Origin: JAGVGT01 sp963807225
Lineage (GTDB): Bacteria > Desulfobacterota > Desulfobulbia > Desulfobulbales > JAGXFP01
Length of the DNA: 64,000 nucleotides
Direction: 5' to 3'
Assembly: GCA_963807225.1 (NCBI GenBank)
Contig: CAWEAD010000008.1
Coordinates: 434,001 to 498,000 of the forward strand
Position numbers and translations under genes: made by a program. Below are positions 17,729-26,244 of the stretch, in pieces (position 1 is the stretch's first letter; the number at the start of each line of letters is the position of its first letter). The notes beneath the pieces were generated by a model. The model was given only the letters and a program-made list of their open reading frames with translations, searched no databases and was not told the origin of the DNA.

Positions 17729-18035
17729 TTTCCCAGGCCCGGATTACAGGTCGATATATCCCTACATTTTTCTCCCCAATACGGGGCTCTCTGAATCAAT
17801 CCCCAATTCGTTTTCCATGTTCATTCGGTCCAAAGTCAGTTCGGGTGAAAAGGCCTGGGGATCTCCTGTCCCTTCCGGCACTGGCCCTGGCGGCCTGGCC
17901 GTCTGGCTGCCGGAGCCGGTTGACGATTCCTGGACCAAGGGACTATTGAATTTGACATCCTGTTAATTCAATTTATTATGCTGGTTCTGTAAAAGGAAAA
18001 CTACGGCCGCCGGAGGCCGGAAAAATGCCGAATTT
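17729..18035. other. Intergenic region without recognised features
   Basis: About 307 bases separate the ACT gene from the 3D-domain lipoprotein. No convincing reading frame, hairpin with U tract or repeat was seen. The part nearest the lipoprotein is AT-rich (ttaattcaatttattatg, 17964-17981) and may hold its promoter. Confidence 0.4.
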
Positions 18036-18050
18036 GTGCGGGGGGGAACT

Positions 18051-18626
18051 TTGCCTCAATTGTTTCCGGCCGGCCACCGCCGGCTGTTGAATAATGTTTT
18101 TTGGTGGTTGACGGCTCTGGTTTTTTTGCTTGTTGGCTTGACCGGTTGTGCCGCCAAACCGGTGGCGCGGCCGATGTTGACCACCGCCTACTGCGGATGC
18201 GGCGACTGCTGCAGTTGGGAGCGGGGGAGTTGGAGATATCTGAAGCTCGACGTCTGGAACCGTTATGTCTCGACCGGGCCCGCTCGGGGGCGCGAATACA
18301 CGGGGCGCACAGCCAGCGGCACCGTGCCGCGCGAACCCTATCCCGGCCTGTTCTCCTGGGACAGCCTGCAACGCCCCTGGGTGATTCCCTTCCGAATCAT
18401 CTTCTTTCCCTGGTTGTTCATGCCCGAGGACGGCACTATTGCCGCCGACACCAACTACTACCGCTTCGGAACCAGGATGCACGTGCCGGGCTATGGTTGG
18501 GGTGTGGTCGAGGACCGGGGCGGTGCCATCAAGGGGCCGGATCGCCTCGACCTCTACATGGACGACCACGACGAGGCACTGGCCTGGGGAAGAAGGCGGG
18601 TGCCGGTCCGGATCGAGAAGCGCTGA
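18051..18626 (+). CDS. Lipoprotein with 3D (DPBB-type) domain
   Basis: The product has an N-terminal membrane segment ending in the lipobox LVGLTGC, so it should be a lipoprotein. The C-terminal part carries a 3D domain: GTIAADTNYYRFGTRMHVPGYGWGVVEDRGGAIKG is split over about residues 130-165, with D-D-H near the end (LDLYMDDHDEALAWG), the aspartates that name the family. This fold is shared with MltA and Rpf-type cell-wall enzymes, so a peptidoglycan role is likely. A Cys-rich segment (YCGCGDCC) follows the lipobox. The start is uncertain: TTG at 18051 has a G-rich site 6 bases upstream, while GTG at 18036 adds five residues. Confidence 0.82.
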   Translation: MPQLFPAGHRRLLNNVFWWLTALVFLLVGLTGCAAKPVARPMLTTAYCGCGDCCSWERGSWRYLKLDVWNRYVSTGPARGREYTGRTASGTVPREPYPGLFSWDSLQRPWVIPFRIIFFPWLFMPEDGTIAADTNYYRFGTRMHVPGYGWGVVEDRGGAIKGPDRLDLYMDDHDEALAWGRRRVPVRIEKR

Positions 18627-18643
18627 ATAGCGAACGATTCTAT

Positions 18644-18724
18644 TTAACCGCGGAGTGCAGGAAGACCGCAGAGGAAATAGTTACCCGGGAATTCGGCTGT
18701 GTTCTCTCCGCCCTCGGCGGTGAA
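18644..18724. repeat. Imperfect palindromic element of the CGCAGAG type
   Basis: The ends TTAACCGCGGAG (18644-18655) and CTCGGCGGTGAA (18713-18724) are near-perfect inverted copies (10 of 12). Inside, ACCGCAGAGG and TTCTCTCCGC echo the same unit. Its make-up resembles the dispersed CGCAGAG-rich palindromic repeats found between genes in many environmental proteobacteria. Only one copy was seen in the window. Confidence 0.55.
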
Positions 18725-18810
18725 TATATTATTAGTTCATCATGTAAGGTGGTTAGCGAAGCGAAACCGCCAAACCCATGCAACAATAAGTAAAGGAATA
18801 TCAACTAAGA

Positions 18811-19074
18811 ATGGAAGGATTCTGCGAACGCAAACCGAAAATCGATTATCCCTGCCCCTGGCTGTTCAAGGTCATCGGTGGTGATCGTTCTGCCTTGGCG
18901 GCGGCGATCGCCGAGGTGGTGGGGGAAAGACAGCATCTGCTCACCTATTCCAACACCAGCAGCAGCGGCAAGTACCACAGCTTCAACCTGGAGGTGGTGG
19001 TGGAAAGTGAGTCCCACCGCGATGAGCTCTACCAAACCCTGGCGGCCTGCGCGGTGGTCAAGACGGTGCTATAG
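18811..19074 (+). CDS. DUF493 (YbeD/UPF0250) family protein
   Basis: The 87-residue protein matches the length and pattern of the DUF493 family: YPCPWLFKVIG near the N-terminus, a central helix, the Ser-rich turn (SNTSSSGKYHSFNLEVVVES) around 47-66 split by a strand, then DELYQTL...VVKTVL at the end. The ferredoxin-like fold resembles an ACT domain, and E. coli YbeD is linked to lipoate metabolism and regulation, though the molecular role is open. It stands alone between the lipoprotein and copper genes. Confidence 0.88.
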   Translation: MEGFCERKPKIDYPCPWLFKVIGGDRSALAAAIAEVVGERQHLLTYSNTSSSGKYHSFNLEVVVESESHRDELYQTLAACAVVKTVL

Positions 19075-19315
19075 AATGGAAAGTTTCTACCCCTTCTGAT
19101 GTCGAAAGGGAAATGGTGAGTGACCCGGGAGGATCGGAGCTGAGCTAGGCGGCAAAGCCGACAAGCGCAATTAAGCTATACTGGAGGAGGAGGGAACCCG
19201 GATTGGTCAGGGCCGAGATTGTAGGTAAGGCAAGGAAGATGGCGACCGCCATAATGGTATGCCGGCCGCCCGATGACGCGGTAGAACCGCCAAGATCGGC
19301 TCCAGAATAGCCAGG

Positions 19316-19514
19316 TTATTCGACTTCGAAGCCAATGCCGCTGATCACATTCTTGATCTTGGCCTGCTTCGACCGGTTTAGCCTCATCGTAAGTCGCCTC
19401 GCCCTTTTCCAGGTTGACCTGGACATTCACGACGCCGTCGATATCGCTCAACGCTTTGGTGACCGAAGCTACACAATGACCGCAACGCATGCCTTTGATT
19501 TTTACCGTGGTCAT
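19316..19514 (-). pseudogene. copZ: CopZ-like copper chaperone, frameshifted near its end
   Basis: The frame from ATG at 19514 gives a heavy-metal-associated domain: MTTVKIKGMRCGHCVASVTKAL with the CxxC copper site, then VNVQVNLEKGEATYDEAKPVEA. After codon 50 the family pattern continues in the next frame as AKIKNVISGIGFEVE, ending with TAA at 19316. One extra base near 19364 causes the break. Reading across it gives 65 residues, the usual chaperone length. As sequenced, translation runs on for about 60 non-homologous residues. The metal site is upstream of the break, so a partly functional protein is possible. It is divergent from copA. Confidence 0.8.
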
Positions 19515-19678
19515 GATTACCTCCCGATTTTTCCCGATTAACGGGGCTTGATGAAATATTCCGCAAATTCGGCTGGTGCTGATTTAAATGATTATTAACT
19601 TGCTTGGCAAGGAGTTTAAGCATTTAATTAACCTTTTTGTCCACAACCAGTCCTCCGAGGCCGGAAAAAGGAGACAAG

Positions 19679-22183
19679 ATGTCATCTAATATTAATAAAT
19701 TGATCACCACCCGGGCGGCAGTCAAGGGCATGCACTGCGCCGCCTGCTCCAGCCGCATCGAAAAGGTGCTGTCGGGCATGGCCGGTGTGGATTTCGTCGC
19801 CGTCAATCTGGCGACCGAGAGTGCCGAAGTGCGCTGGGACCCGGAGGTCACCAGCCTGGAGGAGATTTCCGCCAAAGTGGCCGGCCTGGGCTTCGAACTG
19901 GTGCTGCCGGCCGAGCGCAGCGAGATCCAGTTTACCATCGAGGGCATGACCTGTGCCTCTTGTTCCAGCCGGATCGAAAAGGTGGTCGGTAATCTGCCCG
20001 GGGTCGACCAGGCCGAGATCAACCTGGCGGCCAACAGTGGCCGGGTGATCTTCGATCCCGAGCGGATCAGCCAACGCCAGATCCGCGAGAAGATCGACAG
20101 TCTGGGTTACAAGGCGCACCTGCTGGCCAGCGGCAGCGACATGCTCACCGCCTCCCGGGAGCAGGCCCTGGCCCGCCTTGTCGCTCTGAAGCGCGACCTG
20201 ATTCCGGCCCTGATTTTAGGCGCGGTGCTGCTTACCGTTTCCATGGGGCCGATGGTGGGGCTGTCCCTGCCGGATTTCCTGGCTCCGGACCATTCCCCCC
20301 TGATCTACGCTTTAATCCAGTTCGGCCTGGTATTGCCGATGCTCTGGCTCGGCCGGCGCTTTTACCTGGTCGGTTTCCCCAGCCTGTTTAGGGGCGCGCC
20401 CAACATGGATTCGCTGATCGCCGTCGGCACCGGCGCCGCCTTCATCTACAGCACCTGGAACTTGGGCGAGATCCTCCTGGGCGATTTGCACCGGGCTCAC
20501 GATCTCTACTTTGAGTCGGCCGGAGTGATCATCGCTCTGATCTCACTGGGCAAGTACCTGGAAGCACGTTCAAAGGTACATACCTCCGATGCCATCCGCC
20601 AGCTCATGCAGCTCGCACCCGACAAGGCCACCCTGATCCGCGAGGATGGCAGTTATGAAGAGATCCTGGCCGAGGAAATCGCCCCTGGAGATTTACTCCT
20701 GGTCCGGCCCGGTGATCGGCTGCCGGTGGACGGCGTAGTGGTCAAGGGCAATTCCAGTATCGACGAGTCGATGCTGACCGGCGAAAGCATGCCGGTCAAA
20801 AAGGGCGAAGGCGACCAGGTGGTGGCCGCCACCCTCAACAGCAACGGGGTGCTGCAGGTCAAAGCCGAAAAGGTCGGGCAGGACACGGTTCTGGCCCGGA
20901 TCATTCGCATGGTCCGCGACGCCCAGGGCAGCAAGGCGCCGATCGCCAATCTGGCCGACCGCATCTCGCTCTACTTTGTGCCGATCGTCATGGGAATCGC
21001 ACTGCTGTCCGGGCTGGCCTGGTATTTCCTGGGCGGCGCGGATTTTCCCTTCGCCTTGCGGATCTTCGTGGCGGTGATGGTAATCGCCTGCCCGTGCGCC
21101 ATGGGCTTGGCCACTCCCACCTCGATCATGGTCGGCACCGGTCGCGGCGCCCAGCTCGGGGTCTTGATCAAGAGCGGCACCGCCTTGGAAATGGCCCAGA
21201 AGGTGGGGGCGGTGGTCTTCGATAAGACCGGCACCCTGACCTACGGGAAACCGGTGCTGACCGATTTTGTCCTCTTCACCGATATTTTTACGGAAGACGA
21301 GGCCCTGGCCCTGGTGGCCGGAGCTGAAACCGCCTCAGAGCATCCTCTGGCCCGGGCGGTAGTCGAAGGGGCCAGGGCGAAGAACCTCGGTCTGCCGGCG
21401 GTGGAGAGCTTCGAGGCCGTTACCGGTCGAGGTATCGTTGCCCGGGTGGGGGGCCACGATCTGTTACTGGGTAACCAGGAATTGATGCGGGATCGTGAAA
21501 TCGTCGGCGAGGCTGATCAAGAAGTGGTCGCCACCGCCGCCCGTCTGGCCGGTCAGGGCAAGACCGCTCTCTACCTGGCCTTGGACGGTAAGCTCTCAGC
21601 CATGCTGGCCATAGCCGACCAGATCAAACCTGAGGCCCGGGCCACCGTCGCCGCCCTCAAGAAAATGGGAATCCGCTCGGTGATGCTGACCGGCGACCAC
21701 GCCACCACGGCGCAGGCCATCGCCCGCGAGGCCGGGATCACCGAGGTCATCGCCCAGGTCTTGCCGGAGCACAAGGCGGCCAAGGTCAAGGAACTTCAGA
21801 ACCAGGGGGTCAAGGTCGCCATGGTCGGCGACGGCATCAACGACGCCCCGGCCCTGGCTACCGCCGAGGTCGGCATCGCCATGGGCACCGGTATCGACGT
21901 GGCCATCGAGTCCGGAGATATTGTTCTGATGACGGGCGAGCTCAGCGGCCTCCTGACCGCCCTGGCCTTAAGCCGTGCCACCATGCGCAACATCAAGCAG
22001 AACCTCTTCTGGGCCTTTATTTACAACATTGTCGGCATTCCGGTGGCGGCCGGCGTCCTCTACATCTTCGGCGGTCCGACTTTAAACCCGATGATCGCCG
22101 GTGGGGCCATGGCCATGAGCTCGGTCTCGGTGGTCTCCAACGCCCTGCGCTTGCGCTTTTTCGCCCCGGTCAAGTTGAGATAA
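19679..22183 (+). CDS. copA: Copper-exporting P1B-type ATPase
   Basis: The 834-residue protein has two N-terminal heavy-metal-associated domains, with GMHCAAC (Cys20, Cys23) and GMTCASC (Cys92, Cys95). The membrane metal site is CPC near residue 472, the phosphorylation motif is DKTGT near 515, the ATP-binding HP motif is in ASEHPLA, and the hinge is GDGINDAPAL. The penultimate helix carries MSSVSVV, the Cu(I) signature of class P1B-1. It pumps Cu(I) out of the cytoplasm. The ATG at 19679 follows GGAGA; an upstream in-frame codon is rejected. It is divergent from the CopZ-like gene, the usual delivery partner. Confidence 0.96.
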   Translation: MSSNINKLITTRAAVKGMHCAACSSRIEKVLSGMAGVDFVAVNLATESAEVRWDPEVTSLEEISAKVAGLGFELVLPAERSEIQFTIEGMTCASCSSRIEKVVGNLPGVDQAEINLAANSGRVIFDPERISQRQIREKIDSLGYKAHLLASGSDMLTASREQALARLVALKRDLIPALILGAVLLTVSMGPMVGLSLPDFLAPDHSPLIYALIQFGLVLPMLWLGRRFYLVGFPSLFRGAPNMDSLIAVGTGAAFIYSTWNLGEILLGDLHRAHDLYFESAGVIIALISLGKYLEARSKVHTSDAIRQLMQLAPDKATLIREDGSYEEILAEEIAPGDLLLVRPGDRLPVDGVVVKGNSSIDESMLTGESMPVKKGEGDQVVAATLNSNGVLQVKAEKVGQDTVLARIIRMVRDAQGSKAPIANLADRISLYFVPIVMGIALLSGLAWYFLGGADFPFALRIFVAVMVIACPCAMGLATPTSIMVGTGRGAQLGVLIKSGTALEMAQKVGAVVFDKTGTLTYGKPVLTDFVLFTDIFTEDEALALVAGAETASEHPLARAVVEGARAKNLGLPAVESFEAVTGRGIVARVGGHDLLLGNQELMRDREIVGEADQEVVATAARLAGQGKTALYLALDGKLSAMLAIADQIKPEARATVAALKKMGIRSVMLTGDHATTAQAIAREAGITEVIAQVLPEHKAAKVKELQNQGVKVAMVGDGINDAPALATAEVGIAMGTGIDVAIESGDIVLMTGELSGLLTALALSRATMRNIKQNLFWAFIYNIVGIPVAAGVLYIFGGPTLNPMIAGGAMAMSSVSVVSNALRLRFFAPVKLR

Positions 22184-22258
22184 CCGGCTTCCTTGCCAAT
22201 CAAATGACCAACCTGACCCTAACCCTTCGAGGCCGGTGGGCAAGAATCAATTGCGCTG

Positions 22259-22295
22259 AAAAAAAAGAGGAAGCCCCCCGACCGGAGCGGCTTCC
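22259..22295 (-). terminator. Terminator of the cytochrome-rhodanese operon
   Basis: On the minus strand GGAAGCC...GGCTTCC forms a GC-rich hairpin followed by TCTTTTTTTT (22259-22268). It sits just past the stop of the last rhodanese gene at 22324. It may also face copA transcripts from the other side, but there is no U tract in that direction. Confidence 0.85.
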
Positions 22296-22323
22296 CCTGA
22301 GATTCGCCGATTGCGGCGGCGAA

Positions 22324-23274
22324 CTACCGTTTGCTGATGAAACCCCAGGAAAACTTCTCCATGGGTACGCTTCCGTCTTCCGCGGCGACCAGGATGGAGC
22401 CGTCAAACAGTTTGACGTTGGCGTAGTCGAGCAGATCGTGCAGGACATAGTAGGCCAAGGCGGCCTGCATCCCCTGGTTGCTGTAGGTAATAATCTCCAC
22501 TTCTTTGTTGGCCGGGAGGCCGACCCCCCGGGCCATCTCTTCCAGTGCTTGCCGGTCGCGCAGCAGGGAAGGGGAGAACTCTTCGCCGGCATTGGTCATG
22601 GTACTGGCCGGCCACAGGCGCGAGTCGGGCAGGTGTCCGTAGCGCTTGATATAGCTCTTCTTCTCATGGCCGAAATCCTCCTCCGGCAGACGGGTATCGA
22701 CAAGGATCACCCGGTCGGAACCGATACGCGATTTCACCTCGTCCAGGGTGGCGAGTTTGGCGGTAACCAGCTCGCCGTTGAAGTTACCCGGCATGGGGAC
22801 GACCGGAGCGCTGGAGACCGGCTGGCCTGCCTTCACCCAGGCGGCTAAGCCGCCGTTCAGCAGGGCCACCTCGTCGTATCCCAGGGCATGCAGGGTCCAC
22901 AGGGCCCTGGCGCTTTTGGCCGTGTCGTCGGAGGTGACTCCCTCGTCGTAGACGACGACCAAGGAATCCTGGTTGACGCCGTAGCCGCGGATCATCTTAA
23001 CCAGATCGGCCGCCGGCGGCATCATGTAAGGCTGGTACCGGTCATTGACCGTCTGCCATGGTCCGAAGGCCTTGACGGCGCCGGGGATGTGCTTCTTCTC
23101 GTAATGGAAAAATTCCCCGACATCCAGGACCACCACCTTCGGGTTGTTGAGGTTTTCGACCAGCCAGTCGACACTGACCAGGGCGTCTTTCCTGGCCAGG
23201 GCCGAGACCGGCAATAGCGCCAGAACCATGAGGGCGGCCAGCAATCCCGCCAGCTTCGCTTTATGGCTATTCAT
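22324..23274 (-). CDS. Exported tandem rhodanese, catalytic Cys replaced by Ser
   Basis: The 316-residue protein has a signal peptide (residues 1-27, ending ALA) and two rhodanese domains, about 30-150 and 165-310. The layout follows thiosulfate or 3-mercaptopyruvate sulfurtransferases. In the C-terminal domain the active-site loop reads IITYSNQGMQAA, with Ser265 (codon AGC at 22480-22482) where the sulfur-carrying Cys belongs. The partner gene upstream has Cys in the same loop. It therefore cannot make the normal persulfide and may be a binding or structural subunit. The ATG at 23274 follows GGAGGAAA. It is last in a three-gene operon with another rhodanese and a multiheme cytochrome. Confidence 0.92.
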   Translation of the reverse strand: MNSHKAKLAGLLAALMVLALLPVSALARKDALVSVDWLVENLNNPKVVVLDVGEFFHYEKKHIPGAVKAFGPWQTVNDRYQPYMMPPAADLVKMIRGYGVNQDSLVVVYDEGVTSDDTAKSARALWTLHALGYDEVALLNGGLAAWVKAGQPVSSAPVVPMPGNFNGELVTAKLATLDEVKSRIGSDRVILVDTRLPEEDFGHEKKSYIKRYGHLPDSRLWPASTMTNAGEEFSPSLLRDRQALEEMARGVGLPANKEVEIITYSNQGMQAALAYYVLHDLLDYANVKLFDGSILVAAEDGSVPMEKFSWGFISKR

Positions 23275-23307
23275 TATTTTTTCCTCCATAGTCGTTGAAA
23301 GGTTCGT

Positions 23308-24267
23308 TCATTGGGCCATCGGTTCCCAGGTGTATTTGACCAGGGGCAGATCTTCGGCTGCCGAGTACTCGAGGATCGAACCGTCGTAAACCTTGACGTT
23401 TTCGTAGCCGAGCAGGTCGTGGAGGACGAAATAGGCCATACCCGCCTGCTGCCCGGAATTGCAGTAGGTTATGATTTTCGTCTGCCGGTCCGCGGGAATC
23501 CCGATCCCCATGGCCATGGCCGCCAGATCCTCCGTGCTCCTGAGAGTGGCGGGGGCTCGATTGGCCCCGGCGTTGGTCATAAAGGCGGCCGGGAAGCTCA
23601 AGGCACCGGGCAGGTGGCCGAAACGCCAGGCATTGGCATGCTTGGTGGTGCCGAAGTACTGAAGGGCGTTCCGGTCATCCACCAGGAGCCACTCCCTGGT
23701 TTTCAGATTGGCGGCCACCTCCTGCATGGTCGCTACCTTGGCCGGATCAAGTTTGGCCTGGAAATTGCCGGGCTTGGGCGAGGGCTTTTTATTGTCGATG
23801 ATCCGCCCCTCGAAGGTCCATTTGGTGAATCCGCCGTCGAGATAGGAAACCCGGTCGTGTCCCATGCTTTCCATGATCCAGACCGAGGCTCCGCCCTTGG
23901 TGGCGTCGCTTTCGGTATTGCCATGGTCGTAAATGATCACCTGGGAAGAATTGTTAACCCCCAGCTGCCGCATCATCTCCGTGAACTGTTCCGGGGTGGG
24001 CATCAGCTGGCACTGCTGTTCGGTGTTCATTGGCTCGAACTGCAGGTAAGGGGAACTTATCGCTCCGGGAATGTGGGCGAAGCCGTAATTGGCCTCGGTC
24101 CTGACATCGATAACTACCACTCCTTTGGTATTGAGATTTTTCTGCAGCCATTCGGTGCTGACGATGGGGGGAACGGCGCCTGCCGAGACCGCCGGCGTTG
24201 GCGCCATCAGGCCGGCCAGGGCCGGCACCAGCAAAAATATCAAGAGATACCACTGTTTCTTTTGCAT
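23308..24267 (-). CDS. Exported tandem rhodanese (sulfurtransferase)
   Basis: The 319-residue protein has a signal peptide (about residues 1-29, ending VSAG) and two rhodanese domains. The N-terminal domain has VVIDVRTEANYGFAHIPGAI but no catalytic Cys. The C-terminal active-site loop is IITYCNSGQQAG with Cys269, so it should form a persulfide. Likely substrates are thiosulfate, polysulfide or, given the context, selenium oxyanions; this is inference. The start at 24267 follows AGGAGAG, and 39 upstream in-frame codons are excluded. It is 55 bases after the cytochrome gene and 33 before the second rhodanese. Confidence 0.93.
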   Translation of the reverse strand: MQKKQWYLLIFLLVPALAGLMAPTPAVSAGAVPPIVSTEWLQKNLNTKGVVVIDVRTEANYGFAHIPGAISSPYLQFEPMNTEQQCQLMPTPEQFTEMMRQLGVNNSSQVIIYDHGNTESDATKGGASVWIMESMGHDRVSYLDGGFTKWTFEGRIIDNKKPSPKPGNFQAKLDPAKVATMQEVAANLKTREWLLVDDRNALQYFGTTKHANAWRFGHLPGALSFPAAFMTNAGANRAPATLRSTEDLAAMAMGIGIPADRQTKIITYCNSGQQAGMAYFVLHDLLGYENVKVYDGSILEYSAAEDLPLVKYTWEPMAQ

Positions 24268-24322
24268 GGGAGCTCTCCTTTTATCCTCTTTTACTCTTTC
24301 ATTGCTGTTCATGGGCCAAAGC

Positions 24323-25669
24323 TCATTTGGAGATTGTGGTCGGGATCTTATCGACGATGATCCGACCGTTGGCCTTGGGATCATCCGGTTTCAGATCGTC
24401 CTGAGTAAGAAAGAGTTCCCGGTGCCCGTGACAGGCATTGCACGAAGCGTTCTGTTTGGTCCGGCGCTGGATGTTGTGGATCGAAGCGGAGTTCCAAGTG
24501 GGCAGGGCATCGTAGTTGGCCACCAGATCCGTCGGTCCCGGAGCCCCCTTGATCACTGCCTGGAAATAACGGAACGAGGCCAGCGAGTCCTTCTTCATCG
24601 GGGTGTGACGAACCAGATTGTATTTGTAGGGATTGCCCGGCGAGCGGTCGATATTGGTGCCGATCTTGAAGGTGACCAGCGGCTCGGAAGGGAAGATCAC
24701 CTTGATCTGACCCGCCTCCTTGACATCCAGGGAGACATGGCAGTTGGTGCAGTTGAAGTAGTCATTGGCGTGGCAGACCGTACAAGCCAGAGCGTCTTTG
24801 GCGTGGGCGTTATGCATGGCGATCTCGGAACGGCCGGATTCGCTGTCGGGATGGCACTGCTCGCAGCGCGGGGTTTCGGTGGCGTAGTAGCGCTTGACCC
24901 CGGCCGGCTTGGTGTTGTGGAGCTGTTCGCCCTTATGGCAATCGACGCACTCCATCTGGTACTTCTCGTAATGGACGTCGGCGATGGGAGTCAGTTTGCC
25001 CATGTACTCGCCGGCGAAGCGGGAGCCATGACAGGCATAGCAGGTTTTGTCCATGGGCGGTTTCTTTTGAAACCGGTGCCGGTCGAGCAGGCCGCCCTTG
25101 GCCACCGCCGGCCAGGCGACATGGCAGGAACCGCAGCTGGCGTGACACTCGTTGCAGTCCAGCGTCCAGGCGGCGGGCAGCAGGGTGTCTTCCATTTTGT
25201 GGGGCGAGATGATGGTGCCGACGATGTCCTTGATGCCGGTAAGGTTGTAATGCATGGAATCCTTGTAGGAGGAAGCGATTCCGTCGTGGCATTCACGGCA
25301 GACGCCACCGCCGCCTTCCTCGGAAGGATCTTTGACCAGCCCCTCATGGGCCTCGTCCACGTCATCGACGTTTTTGCCCTTATGGCAGTTGATACAGCCG
25401 ATCTGGCCGTGCTGCGAAGCGACGAATTCCTTGTCGACCCCGTAAGTATCCCGGCCCCTCACCTGAGGGGCGGAGACGCCTCAACCGGCAATGCTTGCGC
25501 TACCTCCGGCGGCGGCGGCGCCATATTCATCCATGCGGTCAAGATCGGTATGGCAGTTGATGCACTCCTGGCTGGAGGGTTCGGCCTGGGCATAAAGCTG
25601 CCCGGCAACTCCGACGGTAAATGCCACTCCCAACAGGGCCGCGGTGATCATGAGCCTCTTTCCTTTCAT
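24323..25669 (-). CDS. Exported 11-heme cytochrome c, probable selenoprotein (TGA as Sec63)
   Basis: One frame runs from ATG at 25669 to 24323, broken only by TGA at 25481-25483. If TGA is selenocysteine the product has 448 residues. Residues 1-28 are a signal peptide ending YAQA. Heme motif CINCH lies before Sec63, and ten more follow: CINCH, CRECH, CNECH, CGSCH, CYACH, CVDCH, CEQCH, CTVCH, CTNCH, CNACH. No ribosome site or ATG precedes the second part, while GGAGGAAAA precedes the first ATG. A SECIS-like hairpin lies 16 bases after the TGA. It heads an operon with two exported rhodaneses. A periplasmic electron-transfer or oxyanion reductase role is likely. The alternative is a nonsense mutation in a pseudogene. 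Confidence 0.82.
25454..25471 (-). promoter_or_regulatory. Bacterial SECIS-like hairpin after the TGA of the cytochrome gene
   Basis: In mRNA sense GCCCCUC-AGGU-GAGGGGC is a perfect 7-pair stem with a 4-base loop, G at loop positions 2 and 3. The loop begins 17 bases after the UGA. The stem can extend by about three pairs if one C bulges. The AGGU loop recalls the AGGUCU apical loop of E. coli fdhF. Confidence 0.78.
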
Positions 25670-25683
25670 CCGGTTTTCCTCCT

Positions 25684-26244
25684 CTCTTTTTTGGGTTTTT
25701 CATTAGGTAAAAAGTCCTTTTCAGGTGCTTTTATCGGCGAACAGGTTCTGGGGCCGGTCTCGGAACAATCGGTTTGTCAAAAAGCTGCCAGGTTGCGGAG
25801 CTGACGATTCGCTTCATGCTATCAACTACAATGTTAAAGAGTCAAACGAGTCTGATCTGAAATTCCGAATATTTTATCTATCAACCGGCAAATCTCGCGA
25901 TTATCCGATGCCTGACATCACACAGGCTGCCACAATGTAGTAACAGGGCTATAATGCCTTATCAATGTGGCATATTGTCGCAGGAACAAGCATGGCGGGC
26001 CTCGCCGGTTTTAGTCTTCTGGTTTGTTGAGACTATCAAAGTTATCGACGTAGCTAACTAGCCAGGCGCGCCTTGATGAAGGGTTGCTTGGGCCTTCTTT
26101 TTATTGTTGGGGCAATAGGGTGAAATTGCATCTGGAACTGTCGAAATTACGTTGAACAGACGGCTGGTTAGAGGTAAGCAGAATACAGCCTGATTGTATT
26201 GAGAGTCTGAACCGTATTTCGGGAGACAGCGATCAAGAGACTTT
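25684..26244. other. Long intergenic region between divergent transcripts
   Basis: About 560 bases lie between the cytochrome operon (minus) and the intradiol-dioxygenase-like gene (plus). No credible coding frame was found. A plus-strand promoter candidate is CTGCCA (25927-25932), a 17-base spacer and a consensus TATAAT (25950-25955). TGCCACA at 25928-25934 and TGTGGCA at 25966-25972 form a 7-base inverted repeat around that -10 box, a possible operator. The promoter of the cytochrome operon should lie nearer 25700-25850 but was not identified. Confidence 0.4.

Noticed and set aside
19176..19315. Small hydrophobic peptide after the CopZ-like frame (ends near 19150)
   Set aside because: A hydrophobic stretch is visible but has no start signal or recognised family; it may be a relic and is too weak to call.
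22480..22482. Selenocysteine at the active site of the second rhodanese
   Set aside because: The codon is AGC (Ser), not TGA.
23311..24360. 349-codon plus-strand frame opposite the rhodanese gene
   Set aside because: Antisense to a clear rhodanese with signal peptide; no recognisable product.
24089..25804. Long plus-strand open frame (571 codons) opposite the cytochrome and rhodanese genes
   Set aside because: It is the antisense of the heme-rich gene and has no ribosome site, domain or family pattern. High GC keeps the frame open.
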